A DNA stretch of 64,000 nt from Chloroflexi bacterium bin125 (GTDB lineage: Bacteria; Chloroflexota; Dehalococcoidia; Bin125): positions 1 to 64,000 of the forward strand of contig MPNM01000011.1 of the NCBI GenBank assembly GCA_002239025.1, written 5' to 3'. Of this stretch, positions 38,086-46,603 are shown in pieces (positions within the stretch are counted from its first letter, which is position 1; each line of letters opens with the position of its first letter). The position numbers and the translations under genes are program-made. The notes under the pieces were generated by a model. It searched no databases and was not told the origin of the DNA. It was given only the letters and a program-made list of their open reading frames with translations.

Positions 38086-38868
38086 ATGGAGCTTCAATAC
38101 AAGAATGCCGTGGTGACCGGCGCCGGACGGGGCATGGGTCGTGCGATCTCGCTGGACTTGGCCGAGGCGGGAGCGAATGTCGCGGTGGCCGACATCGACC
38201 GCGAGAATGTCGAGGGCACGAGCGAGGAAGTCAAGGAGCTGGGTCGCGAGAGTGTCTCCATTCACGCCGACATGGGCAGCGTTGCCGACATCGACCGCAT
38301 GATTGCGGAAGCCAAAGACGCGTTCGGGCGAATCGACATCATTGTCAACAATGCCGGCGTGACTCGGTACCTCTACGTGATGGATGTAGAGGAGGAGGAC
38401 TGGGACCGCATCCACCGGGTCAACGCGAAGGGGGTGTTCTTTTGCATGCAGCGGGCCGCTCGCGAGATGATCGCCCAGGGCGACGGCGGCCGGATCATCA
38501 ACATCGCTTCGGTCGCCGGCAAGGGCTACTCGGGCACCTCCAACGCGGCCTACGCCGCGAGCAAGGGCGCGGTGCTGGCGATGACGATGATCGCCGCCCA
38601 TCAGCTTGCGCCGCACAACATCAATGTCAATGCCATCTGTCCCGGCGTGACGGTGACTGAGCTGTCAATCAACAACATGCGCCAGCGCGCCGAAAGCACC
38701 GGAGTGAGCATCGCCGAGCTGGAGCAGGCGCGTGACGCTCGGATCCCGATTGGTCGTGCCAACACGCCTGAAGACATCGCCGCGATGGCGCGCTTCCTCG
38801 CCGGCCCTGGCGCGCGCAACATCACTGGCCAGGGCTACAACGTTGACGGCGGCCTGGTGATGCACTAG
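38086..38868 (+). CDS. short-chain dehydrogenase/reductase
   Basis: AVVTGAGRGMGRAISLDLAEAGA; IVNNAGVTRY; SVAGKGYSGTSNAAYAASKGAV; GPGARNITGQGYNVDGGLVMH. Confidence 0.96.
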   Translation: MELQYKNAVVTGAGRGMGRAISLDLAEAGANVAVADIDRENVEGTSEEVKELGRESVSIHADMGSVADIDRMIAEAKDAFGRIDIIVNNAGVTRYLYVMDVEEEDWDRIHRVNAKGVFFCMQRAAREMIAQGDGGRIINIASVAGKGYSGTSNAAYAASKGAVLAMTMIAAHQLAPHNINVNAICPGVTVTELSINNMRQRAESTGVSIAELEQARDARIPIGRANTPEDIAAMARFLAGPGARNITGQGYNVDGGLVMH

Positions 38869-39589
38869 CGCTCCTTCAACTTGTTGCGTTCCCGCGCAGA
38901 TTCATCGTCAAGTGTAGGAACGCCGGGTGAATGGTTGGAGCCTTGCTCCCTATGTGAAGGCACCTGCAATCTGGGTGCGCCTACCACGGATGCGCCTCTA
39001 TAGAATCAAAGCGAACCGGTGAGAGGGACACTGACACGGTGGCGCGAAGTTACAGTGCAACAGTATATTGCTTCGAGACACGTTGAAGGATGATTCAGCG
39101 CGGGTTCAATGAGGCCTCTGTTGAGATTCGAAGACGAACTGTCAGGGACGAGAGCAAGAGACTCGATGCCGCAGGTCACTGGAGCGGCGGCCCTGGGTTC
39201 AGCCTTCGGAGACGGTCCAATGGCGTGCAGTAGATTGGCGTGGCTGTGCTTGACAAGATTGGACATCAATCTGATCGCCACGAGTGAATGGCCCGGGCAT
39301 ATGTCCGTAGCAAACAGCTCTTGCCTTGCTGAGGGCGTGTGTGTCTGTCCTACTGTTATCGCCGAACCATTGGTTGCATCAGTAGCACCGATAGATAAGT
39401 ATCTCATAGGCAGGATGATAGTATCGGAAGACTCGCAACATCGGTCGGCGCGCGGTGGTGAGTTTGAAGTTACCCAGACAGCTGTGGAGCGTCCGAGCTG
39501 CGCTGCAAGCGGTGAAACTGCTGGCTGCCTTGAAGGTCCAAACCTCAAGCGCCGCGTCCACTGCGCATCAGATTGGAGAGGTGATTGAG

Positions 39590-40264
39590 ATGCCCGCGAC
39601 CAAACAGATCCGAGTCATGATCGTTGACGATCACGCCATCGTTCGCGATGGTCTTCAGGAAGTTCTGCAGCGATCCGACGACATCGAGGTCGTAGGGCTC
39701 GCTTCGGACGGCATTGAGGCAGTTGAGATCGCGCTGAAGGTCGCACCAGACGTCGTGGTCATGGATTTGATCATGCCCAACAAAGATGGAGTAGAAGCGT
39801 GCCGCGAGATCATGGACGCCTTGCCGCAAACTCGGGTGCTGGTGCTGACGGCATCAACGGCGACCGATGCGGTGATCAATGCACTGGCCGCCGGCGCGAC
39901 CGGATACCTACAGAAGTTCTCAGGACGGGATGACCTGCTGGAAGCGGTGCGAGAAGCTGCCGACGGGCGTTCACAGATTCCGGTCGACCTGGTCAAGCAG
40001 GCGCTCGAATCGGCTCGCAAAGCGCCAACTCGGTCCAAGGACGCACCGGCGGATTCGCTGACCGCTCGTGAGCGAGATGTGCTCACGCACTTTGCCCGCG
40101 GCAACTCGTACGCTCAGGTATCGGCAATCATCGGCAACAGCCCGATCACCGTGAGGAACACGATTTACCGCATCGAGCAGAAACTCGGCGTCACCACCAA
40201 GCAGGAAATCGTCGTCTGGGCGGTTCGCAACGGTCTGCTCGATGAGGAAGAACATGCCAGCTGA
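39590..40264 (+). CDS. orphan NarL/LuxR-family response regulator
   Basis: RVMIVDDHAIVRDGLQEVL...DVVVMDLIMPNKDG...LTARERDVLTHFARGNSYAQVSAIIGNSPITVRNTIYRIEQKLGVTTKQEIVVWAVRNGLLDE; paralog of 3579..4262. Confidence 0.93.
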   Translation: MPATKQIRVMIVDDHAIVRDGLQEVLQRSDDIEVVGLASDGIEAVEIALKVAPDVVVMDLIMPNKDGVEACREIMDALPQTRVLVLTASTATDAVINALAAGATGYLQKFSGRDDLLEAVREAADGRSQIPVDLVKQALESARKAPTRSKDAPADSLTARERDVLTHFARGNSYAQVSAIIGNSPITVRNTIYRIEQKLGVTTKQEIVVWAVRNGLLDEEEHAS

Positions 40265-40362
40265 CCAGGCTGGTCTCTTGGCTGGTCTCTTGGCTGGCTC
40301 CGAGCTAAAGCGCGGGAATCGCGGAGGAGGTATTGGCGCACAGCCCGCAAGGGGAAGAGGAG

Positions 40363-40686
40363 CTAACCCTTGGACCAGTAGCTCTGGTCGGATGGGAAGA
40401 CGGTTGCGGTTCGGGTGATCTCGATGTCGCCTTCGAGGGTGTCTCGGGCGGCCGACCAGACGGCGTAGTGTGGCGCCGCGCGATGCGCGGCGAGGGCGTC
40501 TTCGTTTTCGTAGACCTCGTAGAAGTAGTAGGTCAGGTCGTCGCTCGCGTCCTGCAGGACGTTGAAGCGCATGCAGCCTGGCTCGTCCTGCTCCGATCCC
40601 AGCGCATCGACCTCTATCGCGTGGAGAAACTTCTCCAGCCCCTCCGGTTTGACCTTGACCTTGACCCAGATGGCGATGTTGCTCAT
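40363..40686 (-). CDS. antibiotic biosynthesis monooxygenase (ABM) domain protein
   Basis: VKVKPEGLEKFLHAIEVDALGSEQDEPGCMRFNVLQDASDDLTYYFYEVYENEDALAAHRAAPHY. Confidence 0.9.
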   Translation of the reverse strand: MSNIAIWVKVKVKPEGLEKFLHAIEVDALGSEQDEPGCMRFNVLQDASDDLTYYFYEVYENEDALAAHRAAPHYAVWSAARDTLEGDIEITRTATVFPSDQSYWSKG

Positions 40687-40836
40687 GCGGTTCGCTTCCG
40701 TTCCTGTTTGAGGGATCAGGCTAGGGTGTGTTCGCGTGGGGTGCGAACAAATGGATGGGCGCCAAACCCCCTTGCTGGTGGAGAGTGGGACCCTCTCAGC
40801 CTTCGGCAGCTCCCCCTGCAAGAGATTGATGCATAA

Positions 40837-40978
40837 CTCCCCTTCTCCCCCCTTGCGGGGGAGATGCCGAAGGCAGAGGGGGGTTCCTGCCTATTAGCCC
40901 TATCTGGTCGTCGCCAGCCGACCCCCCCCTCTGTCACTCCGTGACATCTCCCCCCGCAAGGGGGGGAGAGGGGAATCG
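40837..40978. repeat. palindromic MITE-like element copy 4, with extended arms ~40790-41012
   Basis: actccccttctccccccttgcgggggagatgccgaaggcagagggg ... ccctatctggtcgtcgccagccgaccc ... ctctgtcactccgtgacatctccccccgcaagggggggagagggg. Confidence 0.85.
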
Positions 40979-41119
40979 GAGGATATGCATCAGTCTCTGC
41001 AAGGGGGAGCGTGGAAGACGGATATGCCTCGCATGGTTTTTCGGCATACAAGTGATCATGCCCGAGCTGCCGGGTAGTAGCTTGATGTTCATCGCTACGG
41101 CAAGCGGAAGGTAGATATC

Positions 41120-42148
41120 GTGAGCAAGCTCTCAGAAGACCGGCGCATCGATCCGAGGATCAAGGCCCTGTTCGGCGCATTTGACCTACCGGCTGCTGCA
41201 GATGTGGCGAATCGCGAGGAGTTGAGTGAGCGAGCCAACAGCGAAGAGTCCCGCGCGCAGTTCGAGGGACTGCAGGCATTCCTGGCGATGTCCGACACGG
41301 AAGAGATCGCGCCCTCGGCCGGTCTGACGATCACGACCGAGACCTTTACCTCATCGCCCGACGGCAACACGGTCAACATCCAGTACATCCGGCCCGACTC
41401 GGACGAGCCGCTGCCATGCGTCTACTACATCCATGGCGGCGGGATGGCGCAGATGTCCTGCTTCGACCCCAACTACAAGGCCTGGGGCCGGATTATCGCG
41501 CAGAACGGTGTCGCGGTGGCGATGGTTGACTTCCGCAACAGCGTGGTGGCCTCGTCGGCGCCCGAGGTCGAGCCGTATCCGGCGGGTTTGAACGACTGCG
41601 TGTCGGGGCTGAAGTGGGTGTCGGAGCACGCGGATGCTCTGGGCATTGACGCCTCGCGGATCGTGATCGCGGGCGAAAGCGGCGGCGGCAACCTGACACT
41701 GGCGACCGGGATGAAACTGCTGCGAGACGGCGATATCGGGCTGGTCCAGGGTCTGTACGCACTCTGCCCGTACATCGCGGGGAGCTGGCCTCGCGACGAT
41801 CTGCCGTCAACCGTCGAGAACAACGGCATCCTGCTCAGCCTGCATCACAACAACGGTGCGATGGGCTATGGGATTGATGCCTTCGAGGCGGAGGATCCGC
41901 TGGCTTGGCCGCTGTTCGCGTCGTCGGAGGACGTGATCGGCCTGCCGCCGACCACGATCTCGGTGAACGAGTGCGATCCGCTGCGCGATGAAGGCATTGC
42001 CTACTACCGGTTGCTGCTGGACTCGGGTGTGCCCGCTCGGTGTCGTCAGGTGATGGGCACAATCCACGGGACCGAAGTGTTTCCGATGGCCTGCCCCGAT
42101 GTGTCAAAGGACACGGCACGCGATCTGGCCGCATTGGCGATTGGCTAG
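41120..42148 (+). CDS. alpha/beta hydrolase (HSL/esterase family)
   Basis: PCVYYIHGGGMAQMS; VIAGESGGGNLTLATGMK; VNECDPLRDEGIAYYRLLLDSGV; MGTIHGTEVFP. Confidence 0.93.
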   Translation: MSKLSEDRRIDPRIKALFGAFDLPAAADVANREELSERANSEESRAQFEGLQAFLAMSDTEEIAPSAGLTITTETFTSSPDGNTVNIQYIRPDSDEPLPCVYYIHGGGMAQMSCFDPNYKAWGRIIAQNGVAVAMVDFRNSVVASSAPEVEPYPAGLNDCVSGLKWVSEHADALGIDASRIVIAGESGGGNLTLATGMKLLRDGDIGLVQGLYALCPYIAGSWPRDDLPSTVENNGILLSLHHNNGAMGYGIDAFEAEDPLAWPLFASSEDVIGLPPTTISVNECDPLRDEGIAYYRLLLDSGVPARCRQVMGTIHGTEVFPMACPDVSKDTARDLAALAIG

Positions 42149-42993
42149 CTGTCGCCGGTCCTGCTGCGCCAGATGCGGAGGGGATTCGGAATGAATATGG
42201 GCACCGCTTCCTGGTAGCGGGCATAGGAGGGATATTTCTCGAGCGAGAGCTTCTCCCCGAATCGCGTTGAGGTCTGGAACATCAGGAACAAGACCACGCC
42301 ACCGATGCCGGTCCAGTGCCAGATCTCGCCAGCCGCCGAGATGGCGAACAGGTAAAACACCAGCCACATAGCAATCTCGCACGTGTGGCTGGGATGCCGG
42401 CAAAATCGAAAGAACCCGGTCGTGATGAACGGCTGCTCAACTTCGGCTCCCTCGCTGATGAGTCGCTTCTTGTTGTTCTGAAAGCGAAGCATCTGGATGT
42501 CGCCGATGGTTTCGATCGCCAGGAAGAGCAGGAACAACACGGCAGCCAGGTAGTCGAGCCAGCCCAACGACTGGCCAGCGTGTTGCCACGCCTGATGTAC
42601 CGGCGCAGTGAACAACCACACGATCGCCATCTGGCCGAAGCAGGTGAACGTCAGGTTGAGCACCTGGAATTTCAGCTGCCCGAGGTTCTCTCTGAGATAC
42701 ACCCATCGATAGTCCTCATGGCCGACCTTGTAGCCGCCTTTCACCATGAGGTTGAGTGTCAGCCGAATCGACCAGGCGAGCGCCACCGCCGTCATGAGGT
42801 TGACGCGCGCGGACTCAAAGTCCAGATCGATGGCCACGATCAGGCAGTAGACCGATGGCATGATCGACCACATGCGGTCGATCCAGGAATAGTCGCGGGT
42901 CAAGATCGAGAGCAGCCAACCGACGGCCGTGACGATGATCGCCACGTCCAGGGCGAGTCCAAACGGCGTGTCAACTAACGCGATGTCGAACAT
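42145..42993 (-). CDS. DUF1295 / steroid 5-alpha-reductase C-terminal-domain membrane protein
   Basis: 282 aa polytopic; SWIDRMWSIMPSVYCL, GYKVGHEDYRWVYLRE, FFRFCRHPSHTCEIAMWLVFYLFA, YPSYARYQEAVPIFIP. Confidence 0.85.
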   Translation of the reverse strand: MFDIALVDTPFGLALDVAIIVTAVGWLLSILTRDYSWIDRMWSIMPSVYCLIVAIDLDFESARVNLMTAVALAWSIRLTLNLMVKGGYKVGHEDYRWVYLRENLGQLKFQVLNLTFTCFGQMAIVWLFTAPVHQAWQHAGQSLGWLDYLAAVLFLLFLAIETIGDIQMLRFQNNKKRLISEGAEVEQPFITTGFFRFCRHPSHTCEIAMWLVFYLFAISAAGEIWHWTGIGGVVLFLMFQTSTRFGEKLSLEKYPSYARYQEAVPIFIPNPLRIWRSRTGDS

Positions 42994-43112
42994 ACCGATG
43001 CCGCCTCAATCTCAAATTCATGGTCAACGGCTGGGGCTCCAATTTTCCGCTGCGGTGAAGCGGTCCCTCAGTAGTTCCGCGACGGCTCCCCCTCAGGGGG
43101 AGCTCATGGTGC

Positions 43113-43931
43113 CTAGAACGGCTTGTCGCCTTTGACCGTGACTCGGATGCCGCTTCTCGACTCGGGGTAGTAATCCCAGATGGCCATGTGCTGGGTACAA
43201 CGGTTGTCCCAGAGGGCGACCGAATGGGCGTCCCACTTGAAGCGGCAATGGAAGTTGACGTTCTTGACGTGCTCGAAGAGGAAGTTGAGGATGGCGTTGC
43301 TCTCCTCGAGCGGCAAGCCGACGATCCGTCGGGTGAAGCTCGAGTTGACGAAGAGCGCCTTGCGACCGGTCACAGGATGCGTGCGGGCGATCGGGTGCTC
43401 TGCGCGTGGAGACTCGCGCTGCGGTTTGTGGTCGCCGTACTGGCCCGAGTAGTCGGCAGCGTGCAGTGCGCTCAGCGGTTCGAGCAGCGCTTGCATCTGC
43501 GGCGAGAGACCATCCCAGGCGGCGTACATGTTGGACCAGCAGGTGTCGCCGCCTTGCGTGGGAATGCTGTGAATGTGCAGGATCGAGGCCATCGGCGGCT
43601 CTTCATCGGCTGAGACGTCGGAGTGCCAACGCTCGCCGTTGTTGCGGAAGGAGTCCTTGTCGGTGTGGATCTTCATCAGCTCAGGGTTGCCGTGTTCGTA
43701 CGGCGCGGCCGGGTGAATGTGCAGGTCGCCAAACAGGCGTCCGAAGGCGAGGTGATGGTCGGGTTCCATCGGCTGGTCGCGGAAGAAGAGCACCAGGTGT
43801 TCCATCCAGGCGTCGTGGATGAACTGAAATGTCTCCTGGTCGATCGGCTGGGTCAGGTCGACGCCGTGGACGGTCGCGCCGATCGAGGGAGTCAACGGTT
43901 CGATGGAGATGGCAGAAGTGGACATGGTCAT
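43113..43931 (-). CDS. TauD/TfdA-family Fe(II)/2-oxoglutarate dioxygenase
   Basis: IGATVHGVDLTQPIDQETFQFIHDAWMEHLVLFFRDQPME; ERWHSDVSADEEPP; HPVTGRKALFVNSSFT; VALWDNRCTQHMAIWDY. Confidence 0.94.
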   Translation of the reverse strand: MTMSTSAISIEPLTPSIGATVHGVDLTQPIDQETFQFIHDAWMEHLVLFFRDQPMEPDHHLAFGRLFGDLHIHPAAPYEHGNPELMKIHTDKDSFRNNGERWHSDVSADEEPPMASILHIHSIPTQGGDTCWSNMYAAWDGLSPQMQALLEPLSALHAADYSGQYGDHKPQRESPRAEHPIARTHPVTGRKALFVNSSFTRRIVGLPLEESNAILNFLFEHVKNVNFHCRFKWDAHSVALWDNRCTQHMAIWDYYPESRSGIRVTVKGDKPF

Positions 43932-44025
43932 CCTTGAATGCGACTGATGGTCTTGGCACGAAGATAACGGGCTAAGGAAGCGTTGCGGACGTGAGCGATA
44001 CTGAATCGAACGATGGGGGCACACG

Positions 44026-45693
44026 ATGGCAAACAAGAACGGGTCAAGCAGCAATAGGTCGAGCAGCAACAGGTCTAGCAGCAAGGGATCGCGAGAGCTG
44101 GTCTGGCAGCCGGAGATCGACCAGATCGCTCGGCGGCGGGAACTGGCACACGAAATGGGCGGCGCTGACCGAGTCCAGGAACAACACGACCGCGGCAACC
44201 TGACGGTCCGTGAGCGAATCGAGCTGCTCACCGACGATGGCTCGTTTCGCGAACGCGGCGTGCTGTCGGGCGCGGGCTACTACGACGAGTCGGGGGAGCT
44301 GGTTGGATTTCACCCGTCCGGAACGGTGACGGGGACGGCGAAGATCGGCGGTCGGCCGGTGGCCGTGTCGGGTGGCGACTTCACCTCGCGTCCGCGCAGT
44401 GGGTCGGCGGCGGAGCGCAGCCATGGCGGCAAGGCTCGGATTCACAGCGGCGGCGACAAGTCGGGACACATCGAGTCGCTGGCGATCGAGATGAAGATCC
44501 CGATGATCCGCCTGATCGACGGTTTCGGCGCCGACATCCGCGCGACCGCCGAGATGGGCCGCACCTACCTGCCCGAGCTGTTTTGGCCGCAGCGTTGGGG
44601 CAAGCTGATGGCCGAAGTGCCGGTCGTCTCGGCAGCGTTGGGATCGGTCGCGGGCTTGCCGGCTGCAGAAGTGCCGGCGTCGCACTTCTCGGTGATGGTG
44701 CGGGGTAGTTCGCAGGTGTTTGCCGGCGGACCGCCACTGGTTGCGCGGTCGATGGGCGAAAAGCTGACCAAGGAGGAGCTCGGCGGCTACGAGGTCCACG
44801 CGCGCAGCAGCGGGGTCGTCGACAACGACGCCGCCGACGAAGCCGAAGCCATCGCTCAGATTCAGCGATTCCTCTCTTATCTGCCGACCAACGTGCACAA
44901 GCTGCCTCCGGTGATTGATAGCGACGATCCGGTCGACCGTCGCGACGACCGGCTAGCGTCTGTCGTGCCCAAGCATCGGAATCGTGGCTACAACGTGCGC
45001 CGCATGCTGGAGATGGTCGTCGACCTTGGATCGTTCTTCGAAATCGGGCGCTACTGCGGTCGGTCGCAGGTGACCGGACTGGCGCGGATTGGTGGGATGC
45101 CGATCGGTGTGCTGGCCAACGATCCAATGCATTACGGCGGAGCGATGGGCGCCAAGGAGGCTCGCAAGTTCGAGAAGTTCGTCGATCTCTGCGACGTGTT
45201 CCATCTGCCGATCGTCAACTTCGCCGACCAGCCGGGCTTCCTCATCGGTAGTCCGGGTGAAGGCGCGGGCACACTGCGAGCCGGAGTCAAGGCGGCGGCC
45301 GCGATCAACGATTCGCAGGTGCCATGGGCGACGGTCGTTGTGCGTCGGCTGTACGGAGTTGCAGGCGGCGCGCACCAGGACTTCAGCCGATTCTGCTTCC
45401 GCTTCGCCTGGCCCTCGGGAGAGTGGGGATCACTGCCGATTGAGGGTGGCGTTGCTGCTGCCTACCGTCGGGAGATTGAGGCTGCCGAGGATCCGATCGC
45501 GCATCGGACGGCGATCGAGGAGCGGTTGATTGCGCTGCGAGATCCGTTCGCAGCAGCCGAGGCATTCGCGGTTGAGGACATCGTCGATCCGCGGGAGACG
45601 AGGCCGATGCTCGCCGAGTGGTTGGAGACTGCGTATGAGACGGAGTTGCCGAGTCAGGTCGGATTGAGGATCAGATACGGGATGCGTCCGTAG
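44026..45693 (+). CDS. acyl-CoA carboxylase carboxyltransferase subunit (AccD/PccB-like)
   Basis: NLTVRERIELLTDDGSFRE; FVDLCDVFHLPIVNFADQPGFLIGSPGEGAGTLRAGVKAAAAINDSQVPWATVVVRRLYGVAGGAH. Confidence 0.93.
   Translation: MANKNGSSSNRSSSNRSSSKGSRELVWQPEIDQIARRRELAHEMGGADRVQEQHDRGNLTVRERIELLTDDGSFRERGVLSGAGYYDESGELVGFHPSGTVTGTAKIGGRPVAVSGGDFTSRPRSGSAAERSHGGKARIHSGGDKSGHIESLAIEMKIPMIRLIDGFGADIRATAEMGRTYLPELFWPQRWGKLMAEVPVVSAALGSVAGLPAAEVPASHFSVMVRGSSQVFAGGPPLVARSMGEKLTKEELGGYEVHARSSGVVDNDAADEAEAIAQIQRFLSYLPTNVHKLPPVIDSDDPVDRRDDRLASVVPKHRNRGYNVRRMLEMVVDLGSFFEIGRYCGRSQVTGLARIGGMPIGVLANDPMHYGGAMGAKEARKFEKFVDLCDVFHLPIVNFADQPGFLIGSPGEGAGTLRAGVKAAAAINDSQVPWATVVVRRLYGVAGGAHQDFSRFCFRFAWPSGEWGSLPIEGGVAAAYRREIEAAEDPIAHRTAIEERLIALRDPFAAAEAFAVEDIVDPRETRPMLAEWLETAYETELPSQVGLRIRYGMRP
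44042..44086 (+). repeat. 3 x 15-bp tandem repeat at 5' end of the carboxyltransferase gene
   Basis: ggtcaagcagcaata / ggtcgagcagcaaca / ggtctagcagcaagg, encoding SSSNR-like repeats. Confidence 0.85.
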
Positions 45694-45698
45694 GACGA

Positions 45699-46235
45699 CT
45701 ATTCGTTTTCGGGTCGGATCAGGGTGACCGTGCGGTTGACGTAGCTGAGCTCGAACTCTCCTGGTCTGATGGCGTCTCGACCGAAGAGCGAAGGAACGAG
45801 CCAGTTGCCTTCTTCTGATCGATAGTCCGGCAGGGGCTCAGCAATCCAAATGCGCTGTGCTAACTCAATCGGACTGTCAGTGTCATCAGTGAGCACTAGG
45901 GTGGCTTCGAGTGGAGTCATGTAGATCTCTCGCTCCCCAATGCCCTGGAGAGGGACACTCTCCGGATGGGAACGAAAATCCATCTCGAAGTAGTGATCGT
46001 CAAACACCCAATGCGCATCTTCGGGCATCAGAATCGTCGCGTCCGAGCCAGTGTCGATCATGAAATCGACGCTGTACGACGCGGCATCGTAGGTTAGGCG
46101 CACTCCGACGAAGGGCGCGCCATCATCGGGATCGTTCGACTCGGCTCCCAGCCAGCCATGAACTCGCCTCATGTTGCGCGTCGGCGAAACGCGCTGGTAA
46201 TGCGGTGGGTGTTGGGTTTGGGTGGCGGGGGCCAC
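45699..46235 (-). CDS. retropepsin-like aspartic protease domain protein
   Basis: YSVDFMIDTGSDATILMPED with DTGS; C-terminal LVPSLFGRDAI. Confidence 0.75.
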   Translation of the reverse strand: MAPATQTQHPPHYQRVSPTRNMRRVHGWLGAESNDPDDGAPFVGVRLTYDAASYSVDFMIDTGSDATILMPEDAHWVFDDHYFEMDFRSHPESVPLQGIGEREIYMTPLEATLVLTDDTDSPIELAQRIWIAEPLPDYRSEEGNWLVPSLFGRDAIRPGEFELSYVNRTVTLIRPENE

Positions 46236-46510
46236 CTAAAGGCAGTTGACCTGTTGAGCCCATCGAGTTGAAACAAGTGGTTGAAGTGTGACTGTGCGTC
46301 CTCGTGCGCCACGACCGTCTGGCCGCCGTCGTAGATCGCGATCCAGTGTCTCGGATATTGATCGCGGATGCTCTTCCAATCACGCTGCCATCGCTCGCGA
46401 TTACGCCGCCCTTCGGCGAGAGCCTCTTTGATGGCTGCCTCTTGGAGCTGATTTGGCTCTTCCGGCCTCGGTTTTGATTCAGTCGTCATCGTCTTCCTCC
46501 CGACCTCCAT
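46169..46510 (-). CDS. small DUF5678-like protein paired with the aspartic protease
   Basis: WKSIRDQYPRHWIAIYDGGQTVVAHEDAQSHFNHLFQLDG; overlaps start of next gene. Confidence 0.65.
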   Translation of the reverse strand: MEVGRKTMTTESKPRPEEPNQLQEAAIKEALAEGRRNRERWQRDWKSIRDQYPRHWIAIYDGGQTVVAHEDAQSHFNHLFQLDGLNRSTAFRWPPPPKPNTHRITSAFRRRAT

Positions 46511-46603
46511 TCTACCGAACCGACTGCCCGTTCCTGGCTGACGATCCGCTATCTTTGACCTCGCACTGGATAGCTCGCGAGAGCGTTGATGAAGGGAACG
46601 ATC

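Noticed and set aside
40264-40305. ggctggtctctt tandem repeat after the orphan response regulator
   Set aside because: Only ~2.5 short units; insufficient to call a functional element
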